Shown: positions 14,920-23,036, numbered from the stretch's first letter. The stretch is 29,426 bases of DNA from CAZZBK01 sp964652155 (GCA_964652155.1 CAZZBK010000073.1:1-29426), one strand, 5' to 3'. The notes: generated from the letters alone by a model not told the origin. Translations and numbers: made by a program.

Positions 14920-16752
14920 GTGTCGCTGCTATCGCGAATTGTCTATGCCGCCGCTATCACGAGCACGCATCGCCGCGTCGCGCTCGATGCTCTCGGCCAA
15001 TTGCATGGACCCGATATGCGTGACTGGGAGCGGCTGTTCCTTAAGCACCACGACGTTTACCTCGCCGGGGCGACTGCGCCAGACGATCAGTTCCGCGACT
15101 ACGCAAATCATGTGCTCTACCCGCGCGACGACTACTGGGGCGGAGTCGTACCGGCGGCGAAGAGTTGGTACGCGCGGCTGGTCGGCGCGCTGCGACACAG
15201 GCGGTGGCGCGAAGCGGCCTTTGCCGCCGGCGTACTGAGCCATTACCTGAGCGACGTGCTGCAACCGCTCCACACCGCGCAGAGCGAAGCGTCGCTGGCC
15301 ATCCAACGCCCCTTGGAGCGGAGCGTCGAGTGCGCGTACGACGAGTTGCTCGGGCTGTGCCTGGACGACGCCGGCGAGTGGCCGCGGGTCGAGCTGGCGC
15401 GCGACGACCCGTGGCTGACCGAGTTGCTTGTCGAGAGCGCCGAGTTGGCTCGCACGCATTACGAAACGCTCGTCGAGCATTACAGCCTGGAACTCGCGGC
15501 GCAAGACCCTGAGTCGGCGCTCGACACAACATGCCAAGACATTTTAGCCGCGCTGCTTGGGCGAGCCGTGGTGACAACGGCTCGGGTGCTGGAACGGGCG
15601 ATCCGCGAGGCCCGCGCCGTGCCCCCGGCCGTGTATCACGTCGAAGAAACGCTGCTGGCGATCGTGCAGATCCCGCTCGATTGGGCCCGCACGCAGCTGC
15701 ACGACTTGCAACAACGCGCCGTGGTCGAGGCGATTCACCAGGAGGTCCGGCTCAAGGGGAAAGCGATCGTCACGCTGGGGCTCTCCGAGCAGCAGCTCCG
15801 CCGCCAGTATGCCGTCGAGGTGTTGCACGTGCCGCTCGATGAGCTCGATGGGCAAGCGGTCGCGCCGACGGGCCAACAGTATCGGCGAGTCGACAAACGG
15901 GCCGCAACACCCGCGCCGGCCGCCGCGCCGAGCGTGCCCGAGAAGAAGCCCGTGCATCACGACCCGAACGACCCCGAGTTAGCCAGTCCGCCGGACGAAA
16001 AACCTCGGCAGCGTTGGATGCGTTGGATCCAACAGCGTCTGGCGCGTAACAAACCATCGGTCGATGAACGTGTCGCGGCGAGCCCCCCTCTCCCGCCCCC
16101 TCCACAACGCGCGGCCGTCGCATCAAGCGATCCCGAGTTGATTCCCCCGAGGGAGGCGTCGGCCCGGTTGCGATTGATTCGTTGGGTCAACCAACGTCTG
16201 CAACGATTTAAGCGCGCCGATGTCGAGCCGAGTGCGCCGCCGGCACCACCTCCGCCGCCGAAGATGTCGCCTCCCGAGCCGGTGATCGCTCGTAAGGCGC
16301 AGCCTGATTCGACGGCGAAATACGAACTCGAGTTGACGAGCCCGATCGAGTCGGCGCCGTCGGTCAGTCGCAAGATTGCCGAGAAGCTGCAAGCCATCGG
16401 CGTGCAGACGATCGACGATCTACTCAACTTGGAGAGGGCCGATGCGGTGCGGCAGCTCAAGCTGCAATGGCTCGACGAGGTGCGGCTGCGTAGTTGGCAG
16501 GATCAGGCCCGGTTGATGTGCAGTGTACCGGAGTTGTCGGCGCATGCAGCCCAGGTGCTGACCGGCGCGGGCATTTACGATGTCGAGATGCTGCGGGACG
16601 CCGAGGCGGACGAGCTCTTGGCCTCGATCGAGGAATTTCTCGAATCGAGCGAGGGGCAACGGTTCGCCCGTACCGGGCCGACACCGGATCGCGCGCTGGT
16701 CGTCGAGTGGATTCGCCGCGCGGGCCGGCCGCGGTCGTTGAGCATTCGTTAA
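14920..16752 (+). CDS. Zinc-dependent phospholipase C-like domain fused to helix-hairpin-helix (DUF4332-like) C-terminus
   Basis: About 610 residues. The N-terminal 190 residues resemble the zinc-dependent phospholipase C/S1-P1 nuclease helical fold. Candidate zinc ligands lie in LKHHDVYLAG (about 41-50) and HYLSDVLQPLH (H108, D112, H118), the family's H-x3-D-x5-H core. A Pro-rich, charged middle (about 290-450) contains two copies of a module starting DPEL and ending in R-x-R-x2-R-W-x2-Q-R-L-x-R-x-K. The last 150 residues contain paired helix-hairpin-helix units (IAEKLQAIGVQTIDDLLNLE and AAQVLTGAGIYDVEMLRDAE) like DUF4332, which may bind nucleic acid. There is no obvious signal peptide. GGAG at 14907-14910 favours GTG 14920 over TTG 14914. 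The activity may have drifted from phospholipase. Confidence 0.78.
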   Translation: MSLLSRIVYAAAITSTHRRVALDALGQLHGPDMRDWERLFLKHHDVYLAGATAPDDQFRDYANHVLYPRDDYWGGVVPAAKSWYARLVGALRHRRWREAAFAAGVLSHYLSDVLQPLHTAQSEASLAIQRPLERSVECAYDELLGLCLDDAGEWPRVELARDDPWLTELLVESAELARTHYETLVEHYSLELAAQDPESALDTTCQDILAALLGRAVVTTARVLERAIREARAVPPAVYHVEETLLAIVQIPLDWARTQLHDLQQRAVVEAIHQEVRLKGKAIVTLGLSEQQLRRQYAVEVLHVPLDELDGQAVAPTGQQYRRVDKRAATPAPAAAPSVPEKKPVHHDPNDPELASPPDEKPRQRWMRWIQQRLARNKPSVDERVAASPPLPPPPQRAAVASSDPELIPPREASARLRLIRWVNQRLQRFKRADVEPSAPPAPPPPPKMSPPEPVIARKAQPDSTAKYELELTSPIESAPSVSRKIAEKLQAIGVQTIDDLLNLERADAVRQLKLQWLDEVRLRSWQDQARLMCSVPELSAHAAQVLTGAGIYDVEMLRDAEADELLASIEEFLESSEGQRFARTGPTPDRALVVEWIRRAGRPRSLSIR

Positions 16753-16756
16753 TGAG

Positions 16757-16783
16757 CGGGGGTCGTTAGGCCCCCGATTTTTT
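16757..16783 (+). terminator. Intrinsic terminator
   Basis: CGGGGG (16757-16762) pairs with CCCCCG (16771-16776), followed by ATTTTTT, just after the stop of the phospholipase-like gene. Confidence 0.85.
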
Positions 16784-16817
16784 CGTGTCGATGAACGCTT
16801 CGCTGATTGCGATCTAT

Positions 16818-16837
16818 CGGGAGGCTGACGTCTCCCG
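16818..16837. repeat. REP-like hairpin, copy 1
   Basis: CGGGAGGC (16818-16825), loop TGAC, then GTCTCCCG (16830-16837). Seven Watson-Crick pairs and one G.T pair form. Flanks CTAT on the left and CTC.TTGA..AA on the right match the copy at 29173-29192. It lies between the terminator and the GT2 gene. Confidence 0.7.
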
Positions 16838-16876
16838 CTCTTTGATAAACTGCGATGAGTCGTGCTGCGATCCACA

Positions 16877-16884
16877 TGCTAGCA
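16877..16884. promoter_or_regulatory. TGCTAGCA palindrome
   Basis: Fifth copy of the intergenic octamer, about 125 bases before the second sugar operon. The remaining bases up to 17007 show no clear promoter hexamers. Confidence 0.45.
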
Positions 16885-17007
16885 GCGGCAGCGTTGATTT
16901 CAGCTTGGTCATTCCACGGCCGCTTGGCATAATGACACCGCGCAGTACGCGCCGCCGTCGAGCCATGTTGACCCACTCGATGCGCCTGACCGGTCGAAGG
17001 AATGACC

Positions 17008-18027
17008 ATGCCGCCGCATTTTACGCTTTCGCGCATCGTAACGCCGAGTGTCGACGAGGACGCGGCGCAGTCGTTGGGGCCGATCGAGCTGTCGATCGTC
17101 ATCCCCGTGTATCGCGGCGCGAACACGATCGGTCCGCTGGTCGGCAAGCTGGGCGAGTATTTGCAGGGTCGCTACCGCTTCGAGGTGGTGCTGGTCAACG
17201 ACGGCAGCCCTGATAACTCGGCGCAGGTCTGTCGACGGCTGGCGAGTGCATTGCCCTGGGTGCGGTTTGTGAACCTGTCGCGCAATTTCAGCGAGCACAA
17301 CGCGGTCATGGCGGGCTTGAATCATGCCCGCGGCGAGCATGTCGTGATCATGGACGACGACTTTCAGAACCCGCCCAGCGAAGTGCTCAAGCTCCTCGAT
17401 GAACTTAAGCAGGGCTACGACGTGGTCTTTTCGTACTACGCGCTCAAGCAGCACGCTTGGTACCGCAACCTGGGAAGCCGCTTCAACAACTTCGTGGCCA
17501 GCATCTTGCTCGACAAGCCGCGCGAGCTGTACCTGTCGAGCTTCAAGGCCCTGAATCGGTTTGTCGTGCAAGAGATCATCCAGTACGACGGGCCGTATCC
17601 GTACATCGACGGGCTGGTGTTGCGCGTCACGCGTAATTACTCGCGCGTGCTGGTCGAGCACGACGCGCGTCAGGAGGGCAAAAGCGGCTACACGCTGCGC
17701 AAGCTCGTGTCGCTGTGGCTGAACATGTTCACGAGCTTCTCGGTGTTGCCGTTGCGGCTCGCGTCGTGCGCGGGCTTTGTGTGCTCGCTGCTGGGCTTGG
17801 GCTTTGCGTTGTATTTGGTCATCGCCAAGATCCTCAGCCCCGACGAGCCCGCCGGCTGGGCCAGTGTCATTGTCTCGATCTTCATCATTGGCGGCGTGCA
17901 ACTGTTTGCCCTGGGGATGATCGGCGAGTACCTCGGGCGATTGTTCCTCAAGCAGAACGGCCGGCCGCAGTTCGTCGTCCGCGAACGGGTCAACTGCCCA
18001 AGCCGAGCCGAGCAGGTGCGCGGATGA
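17008..18027 (+). CDS. Polyprenyl-phosphate glycosyltransferase, GT2 (GtrB/ArnC/DPM1-like)
   Basis: A 339-residue membrane-bound GT2 enzyme. The catalytic domain has LSIVIPVYRGANTI (about 28-41), EVVLVNDGSPDNS (59-71), SRNFSEHNAVMAGL and the metal site VIMDDDFQNPP (113-123). Two C-terminal membrane helices around 235-265 and 275-300 end in GEYLGRLFLKQNGRPQFVV, the ending seen in GtrB and ArnC. Such enzymes load a sugar onto undecaprenyl phosphate on the inner face of the membrane. The downstream GtrA gene supplies the usual flippase-like partner, and the SDR and aminotransferase genes between them would make the amino sugar donor. AAGG at 16997-17000 is 7 bases before ATG 17008 and too close to ATG 17002, so 17008 is chosen. 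Confidence 0.92.
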   Translation: MPPHFTLSRIVTPSVDEDAAQSLGPIELSIVIPVYRGANTIGPLVGKLGEYLQGRYRFEVVLVNDGSPDNSAQVCRRLASALPWVRFVNLSRNFSEHNAVMAGLNHARGEHVVIMDDDFQNPPSEVLKLLDELKQGYDVVFSYYALKQHAWYRNLGSRFNNFVASILLDKPRELYLSSFKALNRFVVQEIIQYDGPYPYIDGLVLRVTRNYSRVLVEHDARQEGKSGYTLRKLVSLWLNMFTSFSVLPLRLASCAGFVCSLLGLGFALYLVIAKILSPDEPAGWASVIVSIFIIGGVQLFALGMIGEYLGRLFLKQNGRPQFVVRERVNCPSRAEQVRG

Positions 18028-19016
18028 GTCTGGCTGACAAGTTCCACGGTCGCAATGTGCTCGTCACGGGGGGGCTGGGCTTCATTGGCAGCAACCTAGC
18101 CATTAAGTTGGTGCAGTACGGCGCTCACGTCACGCTGCTCGACTCGCTGATCCCACAATTTGGCGGCAACTTTTTTAACATCGCGCCGATCCGCAATCAG
18201 GCGCGGGTCAACATTGCCGACATGCGCGACCCGAACTCGCTCGACATCCTCGTGCAGGGACAGGACTACATCTTCAATTTGGCCGGGCAGGTCAGCCACG
18301 GCGACAGCATGCGCGACCCGCAGCTCGACCTGGGCGTGAATTGCGTCTCGACGATGAACCTGGTCGAGGCGTGTCGCAAGCACAATCCGGAAGTGCGGAT
18401 GCTGTACACATCGACGCGGCAGGTTTATGGCCGGCCGCAGACCTTGCCCGTGACCGAAGAGCACCCCACCGTGCCCATCGACGTGAACGGGATCAACAAG
18501 CTGGCGGCCGAATACTATCACCTGCTCTATCACACGACCTACGGTGTCCGCTCGACGGTGTTGAGGCTGACCAACACGTTTGGCCCGCGGCAACAAATAC
18601 GCAGCAACCGGCAAGGGTTTTGCGGCATCTTCCTGAGACTGGCGTTGCAAGGGAGCAAGATCAGTTTGTTTGGCGGCGGCGCGCAGGCGCGCGACTTCAA
18701 CTACGTGGACGACGTCGTCTCGGCGATGCTCCGCGCCGTTGTGACCGACGCGTGCTTTGGCAAGTTTTACAACCTGGGCTCGGCGCGGGCCTACACGCTG
18801 CTCGAGTTTGTCGAGATCCTGCGGAAACACTGCACGTTCGAGGTCGAGAGCGTGCCATTCCCCGACGACAAACGGATCATCGACATCGGCGACTACTATG
18901 GCGACTTCGCGCGGTTCCGCGCCGCGACCCAGTGGACGCCCGAGGTCGACCTGGAAGAGGGCATCGAGCGCTCGCTGGCGTTCTTCCGCGAGCACAGCGA
19001 GGTGTACTGGAAATGA
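18024..19016 (+). CDS. NAD-dependent epimerase/dehydratase (extended SDR), catalytic Tyr replaced
   Basis: A 330-residue extended SDR that normally acts on nucleotide sugars. The NAD-binding motif is TGGLGFIG (15-22), followed by D40 for the ribose. The catalytic Ser/Thr region is LYTSTRQVYGRP (128-138). At the Y-x3-K site the sequence is NGINK, so K159 is present but the usual Tyr is N155. LRLTNTFGPRQ and FNYVDDVV are typical later motifs. It overlaps the GT2 stop by ATGA (18024-18027) and the aminotransferase start in the same way. It probably prepares a keto sugar for the aminotransferase. If the Tyr is truly absent, the reaction mechanism must differ from GalE or RmlB. Confidence 0.9.
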   Translation: MSLADKFHGRNVLVTGGLGFIGSNLAIKLVQYGAHVTLLDSLIPQFGGNFFNIAPIRNQARVNIADMRDPNSLDILVQGQDYIFNLAGQVSHGDSMRDPQLDLGVNCVSTMNLVEACRKHNPEVRMLYTSTRQVYGRPQTLPVTEEHPTVPIDVNGINKLAAEYYHLLYHTTYGVRSTVLRLTNTFGPRQQIRSNRQGFCGIFLRLALQGSKISLFGGGAQARDFNYVDDVVSAMLRAVVTDACFGKFYNLGSARAYTLLEFVEILRKHCTFEVESVPFPDDKRIIDIGDYYGDFARFRAATQWTPEVDLEEGIERSLAFFREHSEVYWK

Positions 19017-20143
19017 GTTCCACGCAGGCCGCGCCCAGCGCGGTGAAAATGTTCGACTACCGAGTGCAACTCGCGGCCATCCGCGCCGAGGTGCTGCAAG
19101 CGGTCGCCGACGTGCTCGACTCGGGGCAGCTCATCCTCGGCCCGCGGGTCGAGCAGTTCGAGCGTAACTTCGCGCGGTGGATCGGCGCGGGGGTGCAAGG
19201 GGTCGGCGTGGCCAACGGCACCGACGCGCTGGCGATCGCCTTGCGGGCCTTGAACGTGGGGCCGGGTGATGAAGTGCTCACGGTCGCGAACACAGCCATC
19301 CCCACCGTGAGCGCCATCCGCATGGTCGGCGCGACCCCGGTGTTTTGCGATGTCGAAGCAGACACGCTGCTCATCGACCTCTGCGACGCCGAGCGGAAGA
19401 TTACGCCCCGCACCCAGGCGATCATCCCCGTGCATCTGTTCGGCAACGCCGTCGACATGCCGGCCGTGCTCGACTTGGCCCAGCGACACAACTTGCGGGT
19501 CGTTGAAGACTGTGCCCAGTCGACAGGCACGCAGATCGACGGTCGCCACACGGGCACCTTTGGCGACGTGGGGTGTTTCTCGTTCTACCCGACCAAGAAC
19601 CTCGGTGCGTATGGCGACGGGGGACTGTGCATTGCCCGCGATGCCGAGTTGGCGGCGGCCATGCGGCGCATCCGGATGTACGGCTGTGGGCAGACGTACT
19701 ACGCCGAGCAGGAGGGGGTCAACAGCCGCCTCGACGAACTGCACGCCGCCATCTTGGACGTGAAATTGCGGCACCTGGACGACTGGATTGCCCGGCGACG
19801 CGCCTTGGCGGCAATTTATGACCAGGCGCTCGAGGGGGTCGTCGAACGGCCGCGGGTCCGCCTTGGCGTGTCGGCCAGTTACCATTTATATGTCATCGCG
19901 GTCGAGCAGCGTGCCGCGCTGATCGAATGTCTGAAACACAACGGCATCGCCACGGGGATCCATTATCCGCACCCGATCCATTTGATGCGGGGGTACGAGT
20001 TTCTGGGTTACCGCGCGGGGTCGTTGGCGGTCACCGAGCACTCGGCCGAGCGGATCGTGTCGCTCCCCTGCTATCCTGAACTGAGCGACGAAGCGGCCGA
20101 GCGTGTCGCGGCGGTGATTTGCGATGCACGCCAAGCTGGCTAG
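19013..20143 (+). CDS. DegT/DnrJ/EryC1/StrS sugar aminotransferase
   Basis: A 376-residue PLP enzyme that transaminates nucleotide-linked keto sugars. Evidence: GVANGTDALAIALRAL (phosphate-binding loop, about 65-80), VVEDCAQSTGTQIDGRHTGT with D166 holding the PLP pyridine nitrogen, and FSFYPTKNLGAYGDGG with K195 as the Schiff-base lysine. The SFYPTKNLGAYGDGG form is typical of FdtB/QdtB-like 3-aminotransferases, although position specificity cannot be proved here. It shares an ATGA with the SDR gene and overlaps the GtrA gene by 20 bases, so the four genes are surely co-transcribed. The product is likely an amino sugar for a surface glycan. Confidence 0.94.
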   Translation: MSSTQAAPSAVKMFDYRVQLAAIRAEVLQAVADVLDSGQLILGPRVEQFERNFARWIGAGVQGVGVANGTDALAIALRALNVGPGDEVLTVANTAIPTVSAIRMVGATPVFCDVEADTLLIDLCDAERKITPRTQAIIPVHLFGNAVDMPAVLDLAQRHNLRVVEDCAQSTGTQIDGRHTGTFGDVGCFSFYPTKNLGAYGDGGLCIARDAELAAAMRRIRMYGCGQTYYAEQEGVNSRLDELHAAILDVKLRHLDDWIARRRALAAIYDQALEGVVERPRVRLGVSASYHLYVIAVEQRAALIECLKHNGIATGIHYPHPIHLMRGYEFLGYRAGSLAVTEHSAERIVSLPCYPELSDEAAERVAAVICDARQAG

Positions 20144-20609
20144 CCTGCGCCGGCTGGCGCTCTTTGCGCTGGTCGGCCTGACCAACACAGCGCTCATTTA
20201 CGCGCTGTTCGTGGCTTTGCTGTACCTGGGGATGGGTTACAACTTGGCCGTGGTTGTCGACTACGCGGTGGGAATGATCCTCGGTTATGCCTTGCAGCGG
20301 CGGAGCACGTTTCGGGACCGGCAACCCTCGCCCGGGGCGTTCGCCAAGTACGTGACGACCAACCTACTGGCGTTCGGCATCGATCTCGGTACACTCAACG
20401 TGCTCGTGGTGCTCGTGGGCTCTCATCCAGCGGTCGCCCGGGTCGCCTCGATCAGCGTCATGGCTTTGGTGAGCTTTGCCTTGCAATTGGCCTGGGTGTT
20501 CCGGCAGGGCCCGACCCAGGGCTTGGAAGGTGCCGGTGACCAAAAATCGAGCCTGCCCCCGCCCCACGCTCCGCCCCGCCAGCATGCACATCAAGTCATT
20601 GATAAATAA
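20124..20609 (+). CDS. GtrA-family membrane protein
   Basis: A 161-residue protein with four membrane helices and the GtrA layout: an N-terminal LFALVGLTNTALIYALFVAL helix, NLAVVVDYAVGMILGYALQR, then KYVTTNLLAFGIDLGTLNVL and a last helix ending in LAWVFRQG. GtrA proteins are thought to flip polyprenyl-phosphate-linked sugars made by GtrB-type enzymes; the matching GtrB-like gene starts this operon at 17008. The C-terminal 35 residues are Pro/His/Gln-rich and not part of the family core. The start ATG 20124 lies inside the aminotransferase gene, a 20-base overlap that supports translational coupling. Confidence 0.9.
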   Translation: MHAKLASLRRLALFALVGLTNTALIYALFVALLYLGMGYNLAVVVDYAVGMILGYALQRRSTFRDRQPSPGAFAKYVTTNLLAFGIDLGTLNVLVVLVGSHPAVARVASISVMALVSFALQLAWVFRQGPTQGLEGAGDQKSSLPPPHAPPRQHAHQVIDK

Positions 20610-20779
20610 CCACTTAAGTCGAAATGCCTCACCTCCGATTAGGTCGATTATCCGGATCGGCTGGGGTTTCCCGGTCGGGGGGAGTAGGCACCCGTGGAAA
20701 AAAACCTATGATATCCGGACATGGCAGGCTTTGACTGCTATGAGAAATCCATGAAGTTTTCCAGCAAAGGTAGATCAGG

Positions 20780-21055
20780 ATGAAGACGTTTGTAACCTTG
20801 GCCATCGCGCTGAGCTTGGGTATGGCAACGGCTTTCGGCATGACCGGCTGCACCGGCAGCAAGACCGAGAGCAAGGCACCGGCCAAGGCCGAGGCCGCCA
20901 AGGAAGCTCCCGCCATGTCGGGCCCTCCGGCCAAGACCGAGGCTGCTGCCCCGAAGGCCGAAGAGAAGGCTGCTGCCCCCAAGGCTGAAGAAAAGGCCGC
21001 TGCTCCGAAGGCTGAAGAGAAGGCTGCTGCTCCCAAGGCTGAAGAGAAGAAGTAG
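20780..21055 (+). CDS. Small lipoprotein with Ala-Pro-Lys-Glu nonapeptide repeats
   Basis: A 91-residue protein. The signal peptide MKTFVTLAIALSLGMATAFG runs into MTGC, a loose lipobox with Cys24 as the lipid site. The mature part is low-complexity and contains four exact copies of AAAPKAEEK (residues 55-90), preceded by related Ala/Lys/Glu/Pro sequence. The repeat resembles Ala-Pro-Lys-rich cell-wall-spanning or TonB-like linkers, so it may bridge the envelope or bind anionic polymers, though no function is known. An AGATCAGG ribosome site precedes the ATG, and a strong terminator follows, so it is a single-gene unit. The stretch 20610-20779 upstream holds no clear promoter. Confidence 0.8.
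   Translation: MKTFVTLAIALSLGMATAFGMTGCTGSKTESKAPAKAEAAKEAPAMSGPPAKTEAAAPKAEEKAAAPKAEEKAAAPKAEEKAAAPKAEEKK
20942..21049 (+). repeat. Four tandem 27-base coding repeats
   Basis: Codons for AAAPKAEEK repeated four times without interruption inside the lipoprotein gene. The units differ only at scattered synonymous positions, suggesting unit gain by slippage or unequal exchange. Confidence 0.8.
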
Positions 21056-21096
21056 TCGACTCACGTCGCATCGCTGACACCAGTCGGTTTATATCG

Positions 21097-21141
21097 CTCG
21101 GGGGTGCATCGTCATCAGACGTTGCGCCCCCGAGTTTTTTT
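21097..21141 (+). terminator. Intrinsic terminator of the lipoprotein gene
   Basis: CTCGGGGGTGCA (21097-21108) pairs with TGCGCCCCCGAG (21123-21134) with one mismatch, followed by seven Ts. Confidence 0.92.
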
Positions 21142-21156
21142 ATGCGCCGACGTTGA

Positions 21157-21371
21157 GTGTGCGCCGACGATCGTACTGTGGCGAACGATCCCTATAGCCG
21201 CTGCGGCGGGTGGCTGGCGGTTTGCGTCTGCAAACCCCGGCTCACTTCGAGGCGGTGTCACATGTCACTCGCCGGGGTTTGCTTCGCAAACCACCAGCCA
21301 CCCACAACGGTCGCGCTCACACGTGTGCGCCGACGACCGTACTGCGGCGAACGATCCCTACAGCCGCTGCG
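21157..21371. repeat. Composite repeat: 49-base direct repeats around a 33-base inverted repeat
   Basis: Direct copies at 21157-21205 and 21323-21371 match at 46 of 49 positions. Between them, 21208-21241 and 21271-21303 are inverted copies of each other with few differences, each containing its own small TTTGC...GCAAA hairpin. No protein-coding gene is convincing in 21143-21589. The structure resembles a non-autonomous mobile or dispersed element next to the pyruvate kinase promoter region. Confidence 0.8.
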
Positions 21372-21589
21372 ATCGGTACTCAACCTACACGGTAGTAGCC
21401 ACGCAAATACTGCCTGCGCGATTCGCTTATCTCGTTACGGCAACCTAGAGTTGTGCGCCTTCTGAACTCGTCACACTCTCCTAACGCACGCGCGGGACAG
21501 CCCCTATGTTGACTCAGGCCTCTTCTGCTACATTTGCCACCAGCACGCACCCCTGGGTCCCATTCACCCGAGCGAGTCGCCAGACCGTG

Positions 21590-23035
21590 ATGAACCATAT
21601 TCAACCGCAGCGTGCTCGAACCAAGATCGTGGCTACCGTGGGCCCGGCGTGCCGCGAAGAGGACATGCTCGGCAAGCTTGTCGACGCGGGAGTCGACGTG
21701 TTCCGCCTGAACATGGCCCATAGCGACATCGCCGGCCATAGCGAGGTCGTCGCCCGCATCCGCCGCGTCAGCGAGCAGAAGGGACGCCCGATCGCCATCC
21801 TCGCCGACCTGGCGGGCCCCAAAATCCGGCTCGGCGAATTGCCCGACGGTCAAATCACCTGCCAGAGTGGCGACTTCCTGACGTTCGTCCGGGGCGATCA
21901 TCCCAGCGGGCCCGGGCAGCTCACCACCAACTACGAGAAACTGATCGACGAACTGCAAGTTGGCGATCGCGTGATGCTGGTCGACGGCACGATCCGCCTG
22001 GAAGTGGTCGAGAAAGTCCGCGACGGCATCCGCTGCGTCGTGCAACAAGCCGGGCTCATCCGCAGCCGCCAGGGGGTCAACCTCCCCGGCGCCAAAATCA
22101 GCCTCCCCGCCATGAGCGAGACCGACTGCGAACACGCCGTCTGGGCCGCCAAGAACGGCATCGATTACGTCAGCCTCAGCTTTGTACGCACCCCCAAAGA
22201 AGTCAGCGAGCTCAAGTGGCTGCTCGGCTATCACAAGAGCCCGGCCCATGTGATTGCCAAGATCGAGAAACAAGAGGCGCTCGACCAACTCGAAGCGATC
22301 ATCCAGGCGGCCGATGGCATCATGGTGGCCCGCGGCGACCTGGGAGTCGAGATCGACATCACTCAAATCCCGGTCGTGCAGAAGCGGATCGTCGCCATGT
22401 GCAACCGCTACGACAAGCCGGTGATCATCGCCACGCAAATGCTCGACAGCATGCAGCACTCGCGGCAGCCCACCCGGGCCGAAGTGACCGACGTGGCCAA
22501 CGCCATCCTCGACGGCTGCGATGCCTGCATGCTCTCGGGCGAAACGGCCGTGGGCGAGTTCCCGGTCGAGGCGGTCGAGGTCATGAATCGCGTGTCGCTC
22601 AACACCGAGCGGTCGTTTGTCGATCGTCCGGCCGCGCCGCCGCCGGTCGTGCTCAGCGAGAATCTTAAGCCGGTCACGCAAGGCGTGGTGTTTGGCGCGG
22701 TCCACATTGCCCAGCAGCTCAAGGCCGAGATGGTCGTGGTGGTGAGCACCGGCGGGGCCACGGCCCTGGCCCTCTCGAAGCGTCGCGCGCCGATTCCGAT
22801 CGTGGGCGTGAGCGACAAACGCGAGACGCTTAACAAGATGTGCCTGTACTGGGGCGTCATTCCGGTCACCGGCGCGCCGACGACCGACAGCATCGAACTG
22901 CTCGACCATATCGAGCGTTGGGGCCTCGCCGAGGGCTGCCTGACGCAAGGCGGCTACATCGTGCTCGTCGCCGGGCTGGGCTTGGCGAGCAAAGGGCACA
23001 ACATGGTCCGCGTCCACCAAGTCGGCGGCGGGTAA
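21590..23035 (+). CDS. pyk: Pyruvate kinase
   Basis: Pyruvate kinase converts phosphoenolpyruvate and ADP to pyruvate and ATP at the end of glycolysis, in the cytoplasm. The 481-residue form from ATG 21590 begins close to the conserved RTKIVATVGPACREEDML. The active-site segment is HVIAKIEKQEALDQLEAI, with the catalytic Lys and metal-binding Glu; ADGIMVARGDLGVEI and IATQMLDSMQHSRQPTRAEV follow. The DACMLSGETAVGEFPVEAV segment and a C-terminal domain complete the fold. The N-terminal loop reads RLNMAHS instead of the commoner RLNFSHG. An in-frame ATG at 21506 would add 28 residues of unconserved leader; neither start has a clear ribosome site. It ends one base from the convergent Roco gene. 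Confidence 0.95.
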   Translation: MNHIQPQRARTKIVATVGPACREEDMLGKLVDAGVDVFRLNMAHSDIAGHSEVVARIRRVSEQKGRPIAILADLAGPKIRLGELPDGQITCQSGDFLTFVRGDHPSGPGQLTTNYEKLIDELQVGDRVMLVDGTIRLEVVEKVRDGIRCVVQQAGLIRSRQGVNLPGAKISLPAMSETDCEHAVWAAKNGIDYVSLSFVRTPKEVSELKWLLGYHKSPAHVIAKIEKQEALDQLEAIIQAADGIMVARGDLGVEIDITQIPVVQKRIVAMCNRYDKPVIIATQMLDSMQHSRQPTRAEVTDVANAILDGCDACMLSGETAVGEFPVEAVEVMNRVSLNTERSFVDRPAAPPPVVLSENLKPVTQGVVFGAVHIAQQLKAEMVVVVSTGGATALALSKRRAPIPIVGVSDKRETLNKMCLYWGVIPVTGAPTTDSIELLDHIERWGLAEGCLTQGGYIVLVAGLGLASKGHNMVRVHQVGGG

Positions 23036-23036
23036 A

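Noticed and set aside
20610..20779. TTGACT near 20733 as a -35 box of the lipoprotein gene
   Set aside because: No acceptable -10 hexamer follows at 16-18 bases.
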